From NCBI GenBank assembly GCA_017354375.1, contig JAFMRC010000018.1, forward strand, positions 1 to 33,001: DNA of 33,001 nucleotides, written 5' to 3'. Positions 29,712 through 33,001 of this stretch are shown in pieces. This DNA comes from Nocardiopsaceae bacterium. GTDB lineage: Bacteria; Actinomycetota; Actinomycetes; Streptosporangiales; Streptosporangiaceae. Made by a program: the position numbers and the translations under genes. The first letter of the stretch is position 1; the number at the start of each line of letters is the position of its first letter. The notes beneath the pieces are model-generated. The model saw only the letters and a list, made by a program, of their open reading frames with translations. It searched no databases and was not told where the DNA came from.

Positions 29712-30505
29712 GCGGCACCTGCCTTTCGCGTCTTGGGGGATTCCCGCGTTCCCGTCTTCGGCCTGTGGCCGAGCGCCGCGGACAGGGCGCTGGCCTCCGC
29801 CACGCACGCCCTGGCCGCGGTCGCCGGGCGATCCCCCGTCATCCGCGCCGCCGGCGCCGACACCGACAGCCCGGCAACCGCCATGCCGTCGTGGCGGAAC
29901 ACCGGGGCGGCCAGCGAGACCAGGCCGGGCTCAAGTTCCCCGTCGGTTACCGCGTAGCCGCGGGTCCGCACCCGGGCCAGGTCGGCCGCCAGCGCGGCGG
30001 CCGTGGTGATGGTCTTGCCGGTGCGTCGCTCCAGGCGGTCGCCGGTCACGGCCCCCGGCGCGCCGTAGGCGAGCAGCACCTTGCCGATGGCGGAGCAGTG
30101 CAGCGGCACCGGCAGGCCCACCCAGTTAGTCCCGCCGATCAGGTAGGTGGACTCCACCTGCGCGATCACTTCCGCTTCCCCGCCGGTGACGACGCCCAGG
30201 TTGACCGTCTCCCCGGTCGCCCGGCCGAGCCGGTCGAGGAACGGCTGCGCGACGGTGACCAGGCTGGCCTCGCCGCCGCGCCAGGCGAAGCTGACGAACA
30301 TGTCGCCGGGCAGGAACCGGCCGGCCTCGTCCCGGCGCACGAGGCCGTTGCGCTCAAGCGCGAGCAGCAGCCGCGAGGTGGTGGACTTGGCCAGCCCGCA
30401 GGCCGCGGTCAGCTCGGTGAACGTGACCGGCCCCGCCGAATGCACGACCTCGGCGAGCAATCCAGCCGCCCGGTCGATGGCCTGAGTGCCGTTGGAATTG
30501 CTCAT
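29708..30505 (-). CDS. IclR-family transcriptional regulator
   Basis: This 265-residue protein has an N-terminal winged HTH (TFTELTAACGLAKSTTSRLL, LALERNGLVRRDEAGRFLPG, residues about 28-70). A C-terminal IclR effector domain follows (VNLGVVTGGEAEVIAQVES, VPLHCSAIGKVLLAYG, GYAVTDGELEPGLVSLAAPV, AGLSVSAPAARM). It leads the corrinoid operon, ends in an ATGA overlap with the corrinoid-protein gene, and diverges from the MttB-family gene over 111 bp containing GTTCC/GGAAC palindromes. It probably controls both transcripts in response to betaine or a breakdown product; the ligand is unknown. Confidence 0.93.
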   Translation of the reverse strand: MSNSNGTQAIDRAAGLLAEVVHSAGPVTFTELTAACGLAKSTTSRLLLALERNGLVRRDEAGRFLPGDMFVSFAWRGGEASLVTVAQPFLDRLGRATGETVNLGVVTGGEAEVIAQVESTYLIGGTNWVGLPVPLHCSAIGKVLLAYGAPGAVTGDRLERRTGKTITTAAALAADLARVRTRGYAVTDGELEPGLVSLAAPVFRHDGMAVAGLSVSAPAARMTGDRPATAARACVAEASALSAALGHRPKTGTRESPKTRKAGAA

Positions 30506-30520
30506 CGCCTGGTCCCCATT

Positions 30521-30544
30521 GTTCCGCTTTATGGAACTAAGTTC
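30521..30544. promoter_or_regulatory. Candidate IclR operator in the divergent betaine promoter region
   Basis: GTTCC (30521-30525) pairs with GGAAC (30533-30537). GAACT (30534-30538) pairs with AGTTC (30540-30544) around a single A. The overlapping palindromes lie in an AT-rich patch next to a TATTAT (30545-30550) that could be the -10 of the MttB-family gene. Palindromes of the GGAA/TTCC type are typical for IclR proteins. Confidence 0.5.
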
Positions 30545-30616
30545 TATTATGTGATGCTAAAACTCGTGTTTATCATCGGTCAAGACGCACCTTCCCGCCG
30601 CGTTAAAGGACCGCCG

Positions 30617-32056
30617 ATGTTCGTCAACAAGATGCCGCGATACGAGATCCTCTCCCCGGACGCGATTTCCGTGCTCGACCTCGGATGGCGCAGGATCGTC
30701 TCCGAGGTCGGCGTTCAGTTCGCCAAGCCCGAGGCGATTGAATTGTTCCGCAATGCGGGACAGAAGACCGATGGCGAGGTTGTCTACCTCGATCCTGAAT
30801 TCGTGCTCGACCAGGTGGCGAAGGCGCCGCGGGAGTTCGGGATACAGGCTCGCAACCCCGCGAATAACGTGCGCATCGGCGGCGACAACATGGTTTTCGG
30901 CGCCGTGTACGGACCACCGTTCGTGCGGGAAGGCGAGGTGCGCCGGGACGGGACCCTCGATGATTTCCGGCGGCTGGCGATGTTGTCGGAGTCCTTCCCC
31001 GAGCTGGACTCGGCCGGCGGCGTGATCTGCGAGCCGAACGACGCGCCGCTCGACTCCCGGCACCTGGACATGACCTACGCGCTGGCCACGCTCACCGACA
31101 AGATGTACATGGGCAGCGTGGTCTCCGGCGCCGCCGCCGCGGACACGATCGAGATGACGTCGATCCTGTTCGGCGGCAGGGAAGCGATCGAGCGCGAGCC
31201 GGCCGTCGTGTCGCTGATCAACTGCAACTCGCCGCTGCGCTGGGACGACCGGATGCTGGACGCCCAGTTCGAGTACTGCGCGGCGGGGCAGCCGGTGGTA
31301 CTGACGCCGTTCCTGCTGATGGGCGCGATGTCGCCGGTGACGATACCGGCCGCGCTCGCCCAGCAGCTCGCCGAGGCGCTCGCCGGGATCGCGCTGGCGC
31401 AGCTGATCCGGCCGGGCTGCCCGGTGATCTTCGGCTCATTCCTCTCGAACATCGACATGCAGTCGGGTTCGCCATCCTTCGGCACCCCCGAGTCCGCCCT
31501 CGGCCTGCTGTGCACCGGCCAGCTCGCGCGGCATTACGGGCTGCCGTTCCGTACCGGCGGGGGGCTGAACTCCAGCCAGGTGGCCGACGCGCAGTCCGCG
31601 TACGAGGCGCTGATGACGCTGCTGCCGACCTTCCTGGCCGGGGCGAACTTCGTGATGCACGCGGCGGGCTGGCTGGAAGGCGGGCTGGTGAGCTGCTATG
31701 AGAAGTTCATCATCGACATCGAGTTGCTGCGGATGCTGCGCGCCGAGTTCACGCCGCTGGAGATCTCCGAATCGTCGCTGGCCTTCGACGCGCACGCCGA
31801 GGTCGGGCACGGCGGGCACTTCCTCGGTGCCGCCCACACGATGGAGCGCTTCCGCACCTGCTTCTACCGGCCGCTGCTGTCCTCGAGCGCGAATTTCGAA
31901 CGCTGGCTCAAGCTCGGCGGCAAGGACGCCACGGCCCGCGCGGGCGAGATCTGGCGCGCCACCCTCGACGCCTACCAGCCGCCGCCGCTGGACGACGCGA
32001 TCCGCGCCGAGCTCGACGACTTCGTGGCCCGGCGCCGCCGGGAGTTCGGGGACTGA
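30617..32056 (+). CDS. MttB-superfamily methyltransferase, non-pyrrolysine (probable glycine betaine methyltransferase)
   Basis: This 479-residue TIM-barrel enzyme transfers a methyl group from a quaternary amine to a corrinoid protein. Family landmarks are GVQFAKPEAIELFRNAG, DSAGGVICEPNDAP, TDKMYMGSVVSG, NCNSPLRWDDRMLD, QPVVLTPFLLMGAMSPVT, FGTPESALGLLCTGQLARHY, PFRTGGGLNSSQVADAQSAY and the C-terminal HAEVGHGGHFLGAAHTMERF. The reading frame has no internal TAG and ends with TGA, so it is a non-Pyl member. The neighbouring dimethylglycine-dehydrogenase-like gene and betaine binding protein suggest glycine betaine as substrate, but carnitine, proline betaine and others are possible in this superfamily. 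AAAGGA lies 6 nt before ATG 30617. It diverges from iclR. Confidence 0.92.
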   Translation: MFVNKMPRYEILSPDAISVLDLGWRRIVSEVGVQFAKPEAIELFRNAGQKTDGEVVYLDPEFVLDQVAKAPREFGIQARNPANNVRIGGDNMVFGAVYGPPFVREGEVRRDGTLDDFRRLAMLSESFPELDSAGGVICEPNDAPLDSRHLDMTYALATLTDKMYMGSVVSGAAAADTIEMTSILFGGREAIEREPAVVSLINCNSPLRWDDRMLDAQFEYCAAGQPVVLTPFLLMGAMSPVTIPAALAQQLAEALAGIALAQLIRPGCPVIFGSFLSNIDMQSGSPSFGTPESALGLLCTGQLARHYGLPFRTGGGLNSSQVADAQSAYEALMTLLPTFLAGANFVMHAAGWLEGGLVSCYEKFIIDIELLRMLRAEFTPLEISESSLAFDAHAEVGHGGHFLGAAHTMERFRTCFYRPLLSSSANFERWLKLGGKDATARAGEIWRATLDAYQPPPLDDAIRAELDDFVARRRREFGD

Positions 32057-32064
32057 GGCAGCCG

Positions 32065-33001
32065 TCAGCTCGTCAGGTGGTTCGCCTTCAGGAAGGCGCT
32101 CGCCACCGCGGCCGGGTTCAGCTTCTGCACCGCGACGGCCTTGTTCAGCGCCTGCATGGCGGGCGCGGTGAGCAGGCTGTTCAGCTTGTCATAGGTCTGC
32201 TTGAAGTCCGGGCCGAGCTTCTTGAGGAGGCTGGCCTTGATCACCAGGCCCACGTGCTGGAAACCGAAGATGTGCTTCGGATCGCTCAGCACGGCGTACT
32301 TGCCGCTCAGTAGCTGCGGGTCGGTGGAGAATGCATCGCCCACCTGGACCTGGCCGCTGTCCAGGGCGTTGTAGATCGGGCTCCCCGCATCGAGCGGGAC
32401 GAACTGCAGGTTGGTCAGGCCGTAGGCCTGCTTCAGGCCGACGTAACCCTGGTACCTGGTGGCCTCGGCCGAGTAATCGCCCAGCTTCAGCGGCCCGAGG
32501 CCCTTTAGCTGCGAGACCGACGTCAGGTTGCCGTGCTGCTTCGCGAACGACTTGAGCGTGATCAGCTCGTCGGTGTCATAGAACGGGGTGACCGGTGTCA
32601 TGACCGTCGCCCCGTGCTTAGCCTCGTACTGCTGAGACAGCTTCAGGGTTTGCGCCTGCGATTTCAGTGGCTTTTCGTATCCGGCGTCGCTGGAGACTAT
32701 CTCGCCGAGGTACTCGGGATAGGCGTTGATCTTGCCGGACTGGAAGACCCTGTTGATCAGCTCGCTGCTGCCGATGTTGTCCTTCAGCTGGACGGTGTAT
32801 CCCTTGGCCCGGAATGCCTGGGCGTACAGCTGGCCAAGCACGAATTCCTCATCGAAGTTCTTGTCGCCGAGGACGATCGTGGGCTTTCCCTTGCCGGGTA
32901 GGGCGCCCGATCCGCCCGTGCCGCCACCGCCGTTCCCGGAGCCGCCGCATGCCGCGGCGAGGAGCAGCGAGGCCGTCACGGTCGCCACCAGCCCGGCGTG
33001 G
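32065..33001 (-). CDS. OpuAC/OsmF-type glycine betaine/choline ABC transporter binding lipoprotein, partial
   Basis: About 312 residues are visible; the 5' end lies beyond the window. The visible start is inside a signal peptide (hydrophobic core ATVTASLLL then lipobox LAAAC), followed by a Gly/Ser linker, so the mature protein is a lipoprotein on the outer face of the membrane. The binding domain has IVLGDKNFDEEFVLGQLYAQ, NIGSSELINRVFQSGKINAY, PEYLGEIVSS, TPFYDTDELITLKSFA and QVQVGDAFSTDPQLLSGKY, as in OpuAC/OsmF/ProX-like proteins that bind quaternary amines. It converges on the MttB-family gene with an 8-bp gap. Context suggests it captures the betaine the operon degrades. A GTG at 32988 is an in-frame start but would lack the signal peptide's basic N-terminus. 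Confidence 0.88.
   Translation of the reverse strand, partial: HAGLVATVTASLLLAAACGGSGNGGGGTGGSGALPGKGKPTIVLGDKNFDEEFVLGQLYAQAFRAKGYTVQLKDNIGSSELINRVFQSGKINAYPEYLGEIVSSDAGYEKPLKSQAQTLKLSQQYEAKHGATVMTPVTPFYDTDELITLKSFAKQHGNLTSVSQLKGLGPLKLGDYSAEATRYQGYVGLKQAYGLTNLQFVPLDAGSPIYNALDSGQVQVGDAFSTDPQLLSGKYAVLSDPKHIFGFQHVGLVIKASLLKKLGPDFKQTYDKLNSLLTAPAMQALNKAVAVQKLNPAAVASAFLKANHLTS

Noticed and set aside
27103-29957. Long plus-strand open frames opposite the corrinoid operon
   Set aside because: Their translations are low-complexity His/Arg/Gly-rich and lie antisense to genes with clear motifs and ATGA overlaps; they are high-GC shadows.
29765-30616. In-frame upstream extension of the MttB-family gene
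   Set aside because: It is antisense to iclR and not protein-like. ATG 30617 has a ribosome-binding site and begins the conserved N-terminus.
30617-32056. Possible pyrrolysine-type trimethylamine methyltransferase
   Set aside because: There is no in-frame TAG inside the gene and no Pyl genes nearby; it is a non-Pyl member of the superfamily.

Overview
The window is high-GC DNA with actinomycete-type genes: XRE-TPR regulators, an NRPS, a lasso peptide cluster, class III nucleotidyl cyclase and STAND-like proteins, many GTG starts and many 4-nt start/stop overlaps. I cannot name a genus. All functions are read by eye from motifs and gene context; no database search was run.

Layout. (1) 1-3448, minus: the N-terminal part of an NRPS (A-PCP-C-A...) that runs off the left edge. 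Upstream of it on the same strand are an aminoglycoside-phosphotransferase-fold gene and a short HTH-antitoxin-like remnant. (2) 4888-4960: tRNA-Thr(TGT). A 45-nt copy of its 3' half (44/45 identical) lies at 12741-12785, so 4963-12740 looks like a genomic island integrated at this tRNA. The island carries an XRE-TPR regulator with an ATGA-coupled small protein (minus strand). Divergent from these is a lasso peptide operon: precursor, cyclase, RRE protein, leader peptidase and a PIMT-like methyltransferase. A second, different PIMT-like methyltransferase follows behind its own promoter and a broken gene. The predicted core GKYAEDTQDEGRYFE has an Asp-Thr pair in the predicted ring, as expected for aspartimide-modified lasso peptides. 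No integrase is seen. (3) 12829-14185: two decayed gene fragments (AlbA/RecG-type ATP-binding regulator; BRCT protein) with a large inverted repeat where they meet. (4) 14153-16651: three 15-bp palindromic iterons directly upstream of a DUF234-type ATPase gene, then a zinc alcohol dehydrogenase.

(5) 16690-20421, minus: a compact cyclic-nucleotide cassette. It holds a Crp-type regulator with an intact cNMP-binding motif, a promoter region with four GAAATCAG iterons, a class III nucleotidyl cyclase with its catalytic residues in place, and an ATGA-coupled STAND-like P-loop protein. The cyclase C-terminus and the P-loop protein N-terminus share a short motif. I consider this a plausible undescribed signalling or defence system. 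A MOSC protein gene lies upstream.

(6) 21213-32056: a tightly packed minus-strand operon encoding IclR, corrinoid protein, pterin methyltransferase, corrinoid reductive activator, DUF1638 protein, dimethylglycine-dehydrogenase-like flavoprotein, EtfB and EtfA. It ends in a clear intrinsic terminator and is divergent from a non-pyrrolysine MttB-family methyltransferase. A convergent OpuAC-type glycine betaine/choline binding lipoprotein (partial, right edge) follows. Together these form a plausible glycine betaine degradation route: corrinoid-dependent first demethylation to tetrahydrofolate, then flavin/ETF-linked oxidation of dimethylglycine.
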